Below are positions 6,394 through 15,900 of a stretch of DNA of 20,890 nucleotides, one piece after another (the stretch's first letter is position 1; each line of letters opens with the position of its first letter). The DNA is taken from the IMG/VR virus record IMGVR_UViG_3300009151_000494, positions 1 through 20,890 of that record; one strand, given 5' to 3'. The notes beneath the pieces were generated by a model. It was not told the DNA's origin, made no database searches, and was given only the letters and a program-made list of their open reading frames with translations. This DNA is from a virus. Made by a program: the position numbers and the translations under genes.

Positions 6394-6930
6394 TTATGGA
6401 TTCTTCCAATATATCACCGCCATGCCAGTGCCGGCCATACTGGACAATTGGTCTAATTTGCAGGGTGGGAATGCCAATGCGGCTCCGGACCCGTTACATA
6501 AGTCATAACTTCCGCCCCAGCATACGCACAGCAAATAACATCTGTTTTGGCCAGCACCGCCACCTTTGCCAGCTCGGCTGGCCATCCACATGATGTCAAC
6601 GCCGCCTGATCCACCCAATGTGCCTGCACAATGTGTCACATAGGGAAACAATTGTTCCTGCATTCTATCTGCACAACAGATCCTGTTAGTTGTTCCTAAA
6701 CAGCACAACAAATTCCAATTTATGCCTGGCCCGCATGCAGCACCACCCATGCAGTTTGGTATGTTCATTGAAGTAGGTTCACAACAGAAATAAGCAATTC
6801 CGCCAGTGCCTGCACCTTCGCCGGAGTTGTGCCAGGAAGTCAGTGCCAACCGAGGACCTTGATTCCAATTGCTACATGTGCGATAGCAAGCACCTCGTTC
6901 AAGCCATTTCCTTGACTGCCGCTGCCGCAC
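6394..6930 (-). CDS. Glycine/cysteine-rich adhesin-like protein, 3' part (frameshifted)
   Basis: This frame is open from a GTG at 6930 and closed upstream by a TGA, but it is best read as the C-terminal part of the gene starting at 8021. From NSGEGAGTGG onward it aligns with the C-terminal third of the intact paralog at 8024-9619. Shared blocks are NSGEGAGTGG, CAGTLGGSGGV, AGKGGG, LAFPPC, LDQ and AGTGMA(V/I)IYW/Y. The 90-base overlap with the 5' part lies in a -1 frame. The first 10 or so residues of this frame (MRQRQSRKW) do not resemble the paralog, so the GTG is unlikely to be a true start. An indel or ribosomal frameshift near 6890-6905 would yield a protein of about 542 residues. The C terminus resembles glycine-rich phage fibre tips. 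Confidence 0.6.
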   Translation of the reverse strand: MRQRQSRKWLERGACYRTCSNWNQGPRLALTSWHNSGEGAGTGGIAYFCCEPTSMNIPNCMGGAACGPGINWNLLCCLGTTNRICCADRMQEQLFPYVTHCAGTLGGSGGVDIMWMASRAGKGGGAGQNRCYLLCVCWGGSYDLCNGSGAALAFPPCKLDQLSSMAGTGMAVIYWKNP

Positions 6931-8021
6931 ATGCTGTGAATATCATGCCATTGATAACGTTTGGGTTGTGGACCATGCTCATGAAAATGTCCTATTGCGC
7001 CCATGCAGCCTCGATGATACCAAATAAATCTTGTGTCACGACCTTCATCATTGTCATAGCCGCCCCATCCGCCAGCACCGTAGTGAAACTGTCCAGACAC
7101 GCACATGCCTCTAAAACCTACGACTCTAGCAACAGGTACGTCGCATCTGATAAATTTTGTGCCGCCGCCGCCATCAGTGCCGCTCATGTAATAAGACTTC
7201 ATTCCAGCTGGGTAGCCATTGCTACATCTTTCATTTGTACATATGCAAGTACACTGTGAACTCATAGCACCTTTTTTGCAGATGTATCCAATGCCGCCGC
7301 CGCCGCCCGCTGCCGGGCCGTATCCAGAACCAGTAACCTGATCGTCGTAGTTGGCTCCGCCGCCAGCACCGCCGGTACTGTATATCCATGATCCTGCTGA
7401 TCCGCCGCCTGGTGCTTTGCCGCTGGTGGCACCTGGACTGTTGTCAGTGGCTGAGTAAACGCCATAGCCACTATACACTATACAATATCCGCAACATTGA
7501 GTAAAGGTGCAATTATTGTATATGCCTGGAGCATTGCCTCCAGCATAGGCGCAGCCAGGTGCACCGCCAGTTGAATTCCAATCGCCACCAGATGCTGCTC
7601 CGGGATTGCAACAGGAAGCACCGCCTGCTGTGAGTGTTCTAGTAGCACCGCCTGAGCACACATAAGAAATGGTTGTGTCTTGCTGCTGACGACCCACTAC
7701 CACAGTGACCGTGCAACCTGCAACAACTGTGTCAGTTTTTTCCACATAACCACCGCCTGCACCGGCATAATTCGTAGTGCTGCTGCCTACGTAGCTTGCC
7801 TTGCCACCGCCGCCTACTGCAATGGTACGCAAACATGTGACTCCAGCGGGCACCGTGAACGTGTAACTGCCTGGTGTGTCAAGTATCACTCGGTTTTGCC
7901 AACATGAATTACCATCATAAGCATATTTTTGACCAGAAACTTGATAACATGTTGAGTTAACAATAGTTGTAGTAGCAACATTATTGGCTTGTGTTGACCC
8001 TGTACTTATATAACGTCCCAT
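6840..8021 (-). CDS. Glycine/cysteine-rich adhesin-like protein, 5' part (frameshifted)
   Basis: Codes 393 residues from ATG 8021, which is preceded by AGGGA in the last codons of the upstream gene. The longer frame to 8093 overlaps that gene and is not used. The N terminus MGRYISTGST matches MGRFVQIVYN of the paralog. Residues 50-73 (PGSYTFTVPAGVTCLRTIAV, then GGGG) are the entry of a Gly_rich_2-type domain. A glycine-rich body follows with GGDWNSTGG and CCGYC, also present in the paralog. After GNGL (about 6900) the paralog-like sequence continues in the -1 frame (see 6394-6930), while this frame ends at 6840 after about 20 unrelated residues. Cysteine is very frequent. Probable role: virion surface, receptor binding, perhaps through polyglycine helices as in gp38-type adhesins; that comparison is inference. 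Confidence 0.65.
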   Translation of the reverse strand: MGRYISTGSTQANNVATTTIVNSTCYQVSGQKYAYDGNSCWQNRVILDTPGSYTFTVPAGVTCLRTIAVGGGGKASYVGSSTTNYAGAGGGYVEKTDTVVAGCTVTVVVGRQQQDTTISYVCSGGATRTLTAGGASCCNPGAASGGDWNSTGGAPGCAYAGGNAPGIYNNCTFTQCCGYCIVYSGYGVYSATDNSPGATSGKAPGGGSAGSWIYSTGGAGGGANYDDQVTGSGYGPAAGGGGGIGYICKKGAMSSQCTCICTNERCSNGYPAGMKSYYMSGTDGGGGTKFIRCDVPVARVVGFRGMCVSGQFHYGAGGWGGYDNDEGRDTRFIWYHRGCMGAIGHFHEHGPQPKRYQWHDIHSMCGSGSQGNGLNEVLAIAHVAIGIKVLGWH

Positions 8022-8023
8022 TC

Positions 8024-9619
8024 TTATGATTCCCTGTAATATATAATTGCCATGCCAGTCCCTGCATTGCTGAGCATTTGATCCAGCAAACAAGGAGGGA
8101 ATGCTAATTGTGTCACAGTATCACCATTGCAGGTGTTGTATGCACCACCGTGACATATGCACAAAATTTGATTCTTGGCTTGGCCGCCGCCTCCGCCTTT
8201 GCCAGCTTTACTGGTATAACTACAAATGGCCACACCTCCTGATCCACCTAATGTGCCTGCACAGGTGATGAACTGTGGAAATAATCCGTCTGGCATGAGC
8301 CATGCTTGATCACATGCTCCGCAAATCCCTAATTGACAAAGTTTGAGCCAATTGACATGAGCCCAGGGGTCTAATGTGTCGCCAATACCAAGATCGTACA
8401 ATGCTTCACTTCCACATTTGTACAAGGAAAATCCGCCAGTGCCCGCACCTTCTCCGGAATTTCTTGGACGAGGAGTCACTATGGAATTGTAAGGATAACA
8501 ACTGGTGCAGGCCATTAGTCCTGTGCCCGGTGAGCCCGTGCCGCAGATGTTTTGTATGTCCCATTGTTCACAATTCAACACACACATACGCATAGGAGCC
8601 GCACATGCACATCTTGGTTTACTAACTTGGCCGCCACATCTGATACCAAACGGCCACATGCAACTGCCTTCCCAACCCCATTCCATTTCCCAACCATAAG
8701 TAGCATTGTTGTCAGGACCGCCAGGGCCGCCATCGCCCGATTTCCAATAGCCTTTAAGACATTCCTGCACAGTGCTGCGGCATGAGTTATTGCAGCGGGC
8801 TGAACTGCCGCCACCGCCTTGATTACTGGTCGGCCAATCATAACAATATTTTGTGCCTTCGCAACAAAACGAGGCCAAACAGATGCACGAGCAGCAAGGA
8901 TAGTGCCAAACTGGTATATGACACACAGTATCTCCAATGCCAGCTCCACCGCCGGTAGTTGCGGCATGTAGATAATTGCACACACAACTGGAACAGCCGC
9001 CTGAGAGATTTTTTGGAGATCCTGCTGAAGCACCGCCTGCCGCTCCCCAGTCACAGGAAGCGCAAGTTCCGGCCGGATTACATATGTAAGCTATGCAGTA
9101 GCCACAGCAAGCAGTGAAACATGTGTAGTAACATTGGTTGGTGCTGCCGGTGGCACTGGTATGCCAGCCAGTGACTCCGCCACTGCTGTTCCAATCTCCG
9201 CCTGTGGCAACACCTGCAACACATCCAGCTGCTCCACCTGCTGTGTGAACAGCCACGCTGTTGCAAGCCAGTGTGGTGTCTTGTTCTTGACGACCTACCA
9301 CCAGTGTGAATGAAGTTGTGCCGGGTGTTACTGCATGGCATTTTTCACTGTAAGCACCGCCCGAACCTGCTGTTGAGCAACATCCTGAACTGCCGCCAGC
9401 AAAACATTTGGGTTTGCCTCCTCCACCAACTAGCACAGTTCTAACACACACAGCATTACTTGGAGCAGTCCATGTATACGAGCCTGGGCGATCGTATACC
9501 ACTTTGTATTGCCAACACTGCTTGCCGTCGTAGTATACTTTTGCTCCAGTTACAACTGGTGCTGATTTCTCAGCAACATTTATAGTGTTGTTATATACAA
9601 TTTGTACAAAACGTCCCAT
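8024..9619 (-). CDS. Glycine/cysteine-rich adhesin-like virion protein, intact copy
   Basis: A 531-residue protein. Residues 45-68 (PGSYTWTAPSNAVCVRTVLV, then GGGG) form the start of a Gly_rich_2-type domain common in tail-fibre proteins, followed by long glycine-rich stretches (GGAYSEK, GGDWNSSGG, GGGAGIGD, GGGGSS, GDGGPGGPD). The terminus NAGTGMAIIYYRES is a typical closing strand of such proteins. By my count about 49 of 531 residues are cysteine, some in pairs or clusters (ACCGYC, HYPCCSCIC), which is rare in phage structural proteins. There is no signal peptide. Two bases separate its stop from the ATG of the paralog downstream; AGGGA precedes its own ATG. It is probably exposed on the tail fibre and involved in host binding. 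The function of the cysteines (metal or cofactor binding, buried thiols or disulfides) is unknown. Confidence 0.65.
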   Translation of the reverse strand: MGRFVQIVYNNTINVAEKSAPVVTGAKVYYDGKQCWQYKVVYDRPGSYTWTAPSNAVCVRTVLVGGGGKPKCFAGGSSGCCSTAGSGGAYSEKCHAVTPGTTSFTLVVGRQEQDTTLACNSVAVHTAGGAAGCVAGVATGGDWNSSGGVTGWHTSATGSTNQCYYTCFTACCGYCIAYICNPAGTCASCDWGAAGGASAGSPKNLSGGCSSCVCNYLHAATTGGGAGIGDTVCHIPVWHYPCCSCICLASFCCEGTKYCYDWPTSNQGGGGSSARCNNSCRSTVQECLKGYWKSGDGGPGGPDNNATYGWEMEWGWEGSCMWPFGIRCGGQVSKPRCACAAPMRMCVLNCEQWDIQNICGTGSPGTGLMACTSCYPYNSIVTPRPRNSGEGAGTGGFSLYKCGSEALYDLGIGDTLDPWAHVNWLKLCQLGICGACDQAWLMPDGLFPQFITCAGTLGGSGGVAICSYTSKAGKGGGGGQAKNQILCICHGGAYNTCNGDTVTQLAFPPCLLDQMLSNAGTGMAIIYYRES

Positions 9620-9634
9620 ATTATATGTTCCCTA

Positions 9635-9958
9635 TTAAACTGTACTTGTTTCAATACCGTATGCTACAGCATTGACACTGGTTGTGCTTGCATAAACCAC
9701 AATGTATTTGTTGGTAGCATCACAAACAAGCCCTGTACGTTCCAACACAGAATTTGCTGGAATTGTTACACCAAATTCTAAATACTCTGAATTGCCAGGT
9801 GTTGTAGAGCTAGCAAGAGCTAGTCTTACAGTCACCGAGGTTGCATTCCTATTACAAATAGACACGTTAACAATTGCAAATGTACTTGCAGGGCAAGTAT
9901 ACAAAGTGGTATTTGTTGTTGCTGAAAGGTCTTGTGCACCTAATCTTCCTGTTGCCAT
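9635..9958 (-). CDS. Small beta-rich virion protein, tail-fibre associated
   Basis: A 107-residue protein starting MATGRLGAQDLSATTNTTLY, with alternating hydrophobic and Thr/Ser residues suggesting a compact beta-sandwich (IVNVSICNR, VTVRLALASS, YLEFGVTIPANSVLERTGL, YIVVYAS). No transmembrane or coiled-coil segment is seen. Similar small proteins next to T4-like marine phage fibre genes are familiar to me only as structural proteins of undefined role. GGAG precedes ATG 9958. The gene sits 15 bases after the stop of the giant fibre and 15 before the ATG of the 531-residue adhesin, so all are cotranscribed. An adaptor or trimer-capping role is possible but unsupported. Confidence 0.6.
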   Translation of the reverse strand: MATGRLGAQDLSATTNTTLYTCPASTFAIVNVSICNRNATSVTVRLALASSTTPGNSEYLEFGVTIPANSVLERTGLVCDATNKYIVVYASTTSVNAVAYGIETSTV

Positions 9959-9973
9959 AATTTAATTCTCCGT

Positions 9974-12900
9974 TTATCTTAGTAAGAAGTAGTTTAATGC
10001 TAAGGGACTACCGTCTATACCCTGTGTAAAGTTAGCTTTGTTCTTTATATTTATCTGAGTTCCAGCCGTATTGCTGATGTTGCTACCAGTAATTTGGATA
10101 GTTCCTGCCACCAGCGTATTTACATTAACTGTGCTGGAGCCGCCGCCAATTTGGCTAGAAATATAAGCTCTAATAGCTTTCTGTGTTGGCACAATTGTAT
10201 CGCTGTTGGCACTGAATGTTGCATCAGTACTAAATTGGCTAATACTGGTGTTTGAGCTACCCAGTGTAACGCTGCCTAATTGCAGTGTTTGCAATCCACT
10301 CAAGTTAAATGCATTGGCATTCAATGTGGCAATACCAGTACTCTGTTGCACAGTGAACAGGTCACCCACATTAAAGTTACCGTCTTGGTCAGTACTGGTG
10401 TAGAACACACGACCACCACCACCTTCAACTGTTTCGTTTGTCTGGTCTGACGCTTGGCTTGGTGTGTTTGGATAATTGGTTGTGGCAATTGTTCCGGTAC
10501 CAATACTCAAGAAGTCATGTCCAGTCAATCGAGTTTGACTGTACAATATTCTCATGGTAATTGCCACGCCGTGTACTGGTGCAAGTGCAATGGTCATGTT
10601 AGGACTAATTTGTAGTGTGGCACTGTAGTTTCCTGGAGATCCAGTTTGACTACTGATTGTAACTAATTTGTAGTAAGAACTGTTGCCTGCAAATTGTACA
10701 TTACTGCCCAATGTAGGAATAGCAGTCATGCCACTCACATTCATGTACTGACTATTTTGATAAATGTCAGCATAACCTGTACCACTAATTGTGGTTGTTG
10801 AACTGACATATCCAGTACCACGATTAGTAAATGTTGGATTGCCCAGTGCACCAATACCAGTTCTCACGGTGTAAGTGGCAGCTGATGTGGCATTTGGGTC
10901 ACCCAGTGTAATTGTTGGAGGAGTAGTGTATCCAGAACCTGGTTCGTAAATTCTGAAACTACTAATCTGGCCACTGGCAACAACTGCACGGGCTTCTGCT
11001 CGTGTAAAGTTGGGAATACTCAATGCACTGGTGCTGCCACTTGCAATCACTGCCCAAGTAGGAGCTGCACTGGTGATAGTGACGCTGCCAGTTGTGGTAG
11101 CATGGCTGGTATTCACTGTCCAACTACTGCTTGAAGCAAATTGCGTTCCAGTCACGTTAGCGGTAATTGTTGTTCCTGCTATTACACCAATGCCGTTTAA
11201 CACCGCACCTATAATAATACCACTACCACTTGGTGTGCTGGTCACAGTCAATGTTGTGCCGCTGATTGTACCAGTAAAGCTAGTGCTGGTATTGCCAAAT
11301 GTTAAAGAATTCCAAGATGCATTGCTCAATGTGCGTGGAGTCCAGTTGATACCATCCGGGCTACTTGCACCAGCACCAGCACCAGTTACACTGGTCCATG
11401 CACCGCCTACATTACTTGTAATTGTGGTAATCGGGCTTAGTGTTGAACTTGTACTAACTTGTATCTGGTTGTTAGTTTGATTAATGCTGGCAATATAATA
11501 TGTTGTACCACTAGTTAATCCACCAAATGTTGCATTATAAGTTGCAGTCAACGAACCAGTTGCAGTAGTTAACGTTTGATCCCTACCGCCAAATGTGGTC
11601 GCAATTGCTAATTCTGTGCCGCTTGGAACTGCTGTTGCATAATAAGTAGAACCAACAGTATATGTTAATCCTGTAGGAGTACCAGTTGTAGTTGTTACAC
11701 CTGTACCAGCATTTAACGAAGCACCTAATACAAATGATGTTGTACCATTAGTACTGATAATATAATAAGTAGTTGGAGTAGCGTAACCAGAAATAGTTCC
11801 AGTACCGCCCAGTGTGCCACTGATTGTCACAGTCATACCAACTGCTAGCGTGGCTGCTGTACAAGTGAACTGTCCTGCTGGGCCAGCAATCACCACACTG
11901 GCCAATGTTTGACTTGTTGGTAATATTGTTCCAAAGCTAGTTCCAGCAAAACTTACTGGACTACCGGCAGCAATGCCAGTTGTGCTTGACACTGTGACCA
12001 AGTTTCTAGTAGCAATCACAGGAGTTCCTGTAGCAACAGACTGTGTAGTACTCAAACTATAACTTGTACCAGCAACTGCAATAGTGCCAGTTGATCCGAT
12101 TGGTGTGCTGATTGTGTATGAGCCGGCACCGCCTGCACCTGTTCCAAAAGCTGTGATCCAACCAGTCAAATTGTTCAATGCAATGCTTGAACTTTGATAG
12201 CTTGTGTATCCCAATGTGTATGTTAATCCTGTTGGAGTACCAGCTGTGGTTGTGATAGGTGTTGAATTCTGACCACCATTCCATGGAGCAATTGTGCTTA
12301 ATTGAAATGTGGTTGAACCGTTTGTGCGTGTGATGTAATATGTATTACCAGTAGTATAGCCAGTAATTGAACCAGTTCCGCCCAGTGATCCAGTAATAGT
12401 CACACTCATACCAACTGTGAGGTTAGTGGCCGTGCAAGCAAAGTCGCCGCTGATGTCACCGATACTCACGCCAGAAACTGTGCCTGCATTAACTGTGTAT
12501 GCTTGTCCAGCAAAACTTGTACCACCAGCTGCGGTTGTTGGAGTTGATAGATAGTATGTGCCAGCACCACCAGTACCCGTTCCGTTTGCAGTGACATATG
12601 TGCCTGCACTTACCACTGTGCCGCCTGCACCAGTTGCACTTGTGGCACTGTCAAATGTTGCAATACTTGTTGAACAAGCTGTTACTTTGAATGTGCCATT
12701 GAAGTTGCTGTTGGCATTACCAGTGATTGTGATTGCTTGACCTGCTACAAAAGGAGCAGCTGTCTGAACACTGCTGAATGTTACTGTGGCACTTAAACCG
12801 TTGCCAGTGATGCTGCTGATTGACAAACTCTGTGCAACAATACCGCTTGTCCAACTCACAACAGTACCTGGAACAATTGTTCCAACACCAACACCAGACA

Positions 12901-15900
12901 CTGTCATGGTAATCGGTGTAGCTGTAATTGTTGTGCTTGATACTGTTTGGCTAAGATTTACATACCATGTGCTTGGATTACTTGTGGCTGTACCTGTGAT
13001 TGGTGCAGACACATAGGTTCCGCCAGCAACACCTGTACCACTCAGTAGATAACCTACAACAATGCCTGCTCCGCTTGGAACACTGGTAACAGACATAATT
13101 CCGCCTAAGCCTGCATCTGTTGTACTTGTTGGAGCAATACTAGCAGTAAACGTCACTGCGGTACCAGCTGCAATACCTGCAAACCAAGAGCTTGAATTAC
13201 TTGCACTGATAGTTGGAACAGCACCATTGATGTTGGGGCCGCTGATGTACTGTCCTGCTGCTGGAGTTCCAACATTTATGCCTTGTAAACTTAAATTACC
13301 GCCAACGATCTGTGCATAATTGTTGGTAACTACGGTGCCACTGATTGCTTGTCCAATTGACACAGTACCAGTAACTGTTCCGCCAACTGTTAGTGTAGTT
13401 CCGCTAGCACTTGAAGCAGTACTTGTAAAACTGTTAGTACCAGTAATACTCAATGGGCCAGCAAATACTGAACCGCCGCTTGTATAACTAGCACTAGCAG
13501 TACCAGCAGCAGTTAGTTGATAACCTGAGCTAGATAGACCAACACCAGTAATAGTGTAAGAACCGTTATAAGCAATTGGTATAATACCTTGTACGTTTAC
13601 TGTGGCACCTGTCAAATATGGAACTGGTGGGTAGTAAACAAATGTCACAGCCGCACTAGGTGTTCCTGCTGTTGTTACACTGGCTGCACCAGTAGTGTAG
13701 TTAATAGTACTTGTTGCAGCAGTACCTGTTGCAAATGTCAATGCTGTGCCGCCGGGTGTTAAGCCTAGTGTTACACTTGTACTTGCAACAACACTTAATA
13801 CATAGTAAATTGTGTTAGTGACAATACCAACGTTGGCTAAGTTAGCACCAGTAAAGTAAATTGGCATACCAACTGCCAATGGTGTTGTAGTAGCAAATGC
13901 AAGCGTAGTTGTAGCATTACCTGTTAATGTCTGGGCTGCAATAGTAGTTGGAGTACCAATTCTAAATCTAGTTGCACCGTCAGTATTCAAGATAAAATAG
14001 TAGTTGCCAGATGAGTAGCTAGTAATAGAACCTGCGGCAAATGTACCAGATATTTGAATTAATCTATCTGTAGAGATAGGATATTGCGAACTATTAACAG
14101 TGATCCATCCTGCTGTATCCTGAATAATTGCACCGCTTAGATTAACTGCTGGTGGTGCATAGGTAACTGTTACTACAGAACCTGTACCAGAAGCTGTGGT
14201 AACTGGCATGTTATTTGCACCTTGTATTGCACCAGCATTCACACCAGATACAACCATTCCAGTTGCAACTGTGCCTTGGCTAACTGTGCCTGGAGTCAAC
14301 ACACCAGATGCAACACCTAACACGCTGTTGCTTAATTTAGCAACTGAAGTTGTTGTTGCAGTGGCAGCTGTTGTACCACTGTTGGTTGTTGGAACCCAAG
14401 TTGAGCTTGTTGACATACCAGCTGTGCTACTCACTGTAATCTGATTACTGCCAGTGTAGGCTGCTGAAACCGTTGGTGTCAAATATGCTGAGGTTGCAAG
14501 GAACGAACCTTGGCCGTAGGCAACATTTTTCCAAGCATAACTGAATGGTAGTACTGTGTTTGGAGTTGTCCAAGTAATGCCATCTGTTGAGTATGCTGTT
14601 GCTGTTCCGCCCTGTGCCACTGCAACAAATCTGCCGTTGCCCCATGCAATACTGGTCCAGTATGCAGTTTGTGGCAATGTGCCAGCTGTCCATGCTGCAC
14701 CGTCTGTTGAGTATGCAGTTGTTGCACTTAATCCAGTACCGCCTGTGATTGCAACAAATCGGCCTGGACCTGTGCCATAAGCAATAGCTACATAATTGGC
14801 ACTGACTACAGCACCGCCATTACTCCAACTTGAGCCGTTGGCACTGTAAGCTGTTACTGTGCCGTTGCCAATTGCAACAAAACGGCTGTTACCGTATGCA
14901 ACGCTAGTCCATGTACCAGATTGCAATCCAGTCATTGAGTTCCAGCTTGTGCCGTTGGTGCTGTAATATGCAACTGTGGTTGCTGTTGAGCCAGCAACTG
15001 TGACAAAATATGTTGTTGCACTAATTGCACCACTTGCAACACCAACATACGCACTGGCAGAACTCAATCCAGTCATTGCTGTCCAGTTTGCACCATCAAC
15101 ACTGTATGCACTGTTGCCGCCTGCTGTGGAAACAGCCACAAAACGACCGTTAGCATATGTTGAACTTGACCAAGTTGTGCTTGCTGGCATTGTGCGACTT
15201 GTAGTGGCAAAACTAGGAGCAGTAAATGTTACTCTTGGTTCAATGCTATACGTAGTTGTGCTGTCCAGTGTTGCACTGATGGCTGTTCCAACAACCACAT
15301 GATCATAACCCGCTGCATTTACAATCATTGTGCTGGCAGTCACATCTGTTAAGCCAGAGCTAATTACAGCACCACCTGATGTTGCACTAACTGCAAACTG
15401 TGTTGCACTTGTAATAGCCTGCACATAATAAACTGTGCCAGTTGCGTTAAATCCGCCAATTGCAGTGCCTGTGAACACAATTGGTTGGTTAACATACAAT
15501 GTTAATGTGCTAGGCACAGTGATCAATGCACCAGTTGCAGTAACTGCACTGGCTGTTAGTGCTGTGAAACTTTCTTTAGCAATGGTTGCTTGCTTGCCGC
15601 CTGAAGTGTAATAAGCAATGTATCCAAATTGCCCAACACCTAATCCGGATGTAATTAATAAACGCATACCGAGATAAGCTGCACTGACTGCGGTATCCGA
15701 CCCAGCAATAATAATGCTTGTGGTTGTGCCGCTTTGTGCAGTGTTCGTTGCTGCTACATAGGCCGAACCTGTGGTCAACATTCTGTTTTCAAACACTGCA
15801 TTGTCACGAATTTCATCTCCAACTGCGGCAGCATTGATGCCGTTTGCACTGTTAAAGGTAAACGATGTGCCTGAGTTAGGATATGCATTACCAGCGTTGC

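Noticed and set aside
6885-6935. Programmed -1 ribosomal frameshift signal
   Set aside because: No X-XXY-YYZ heptamer is in register with the zero frame and I see no strong hairpin just downstream, so an indel is the simpler explanation; it is not excluded.
8575-9341. Minus-strand alternative frames within the adhesin gene
   Set aside because: They overlap the intact 531-residue frame, whose glycine pattern and paralog support it; the alternatives show no family features.
6394-9619. Cysteine-rich region as a sign of wrong reading frame
   Set aside because: Both paralogs keep the same cysteine-containing motifs in frame over long open reading frames, together with Gly_rich_2-type entry and closing strands, so the frame is right.
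11010-11480. Plus-strand open frame of 156 codons with long Val/Leu/Pro runs, looking like a membrane protein
   Set aside because: It is the antisense shadow of Thr/Ser/Asn/Gly-rich fibre codons, which read as Val/Ala/Leu/Pro on the other strand. Several similar frames (12558-13319, 14196-14444, 14976-15302) have the same origin.
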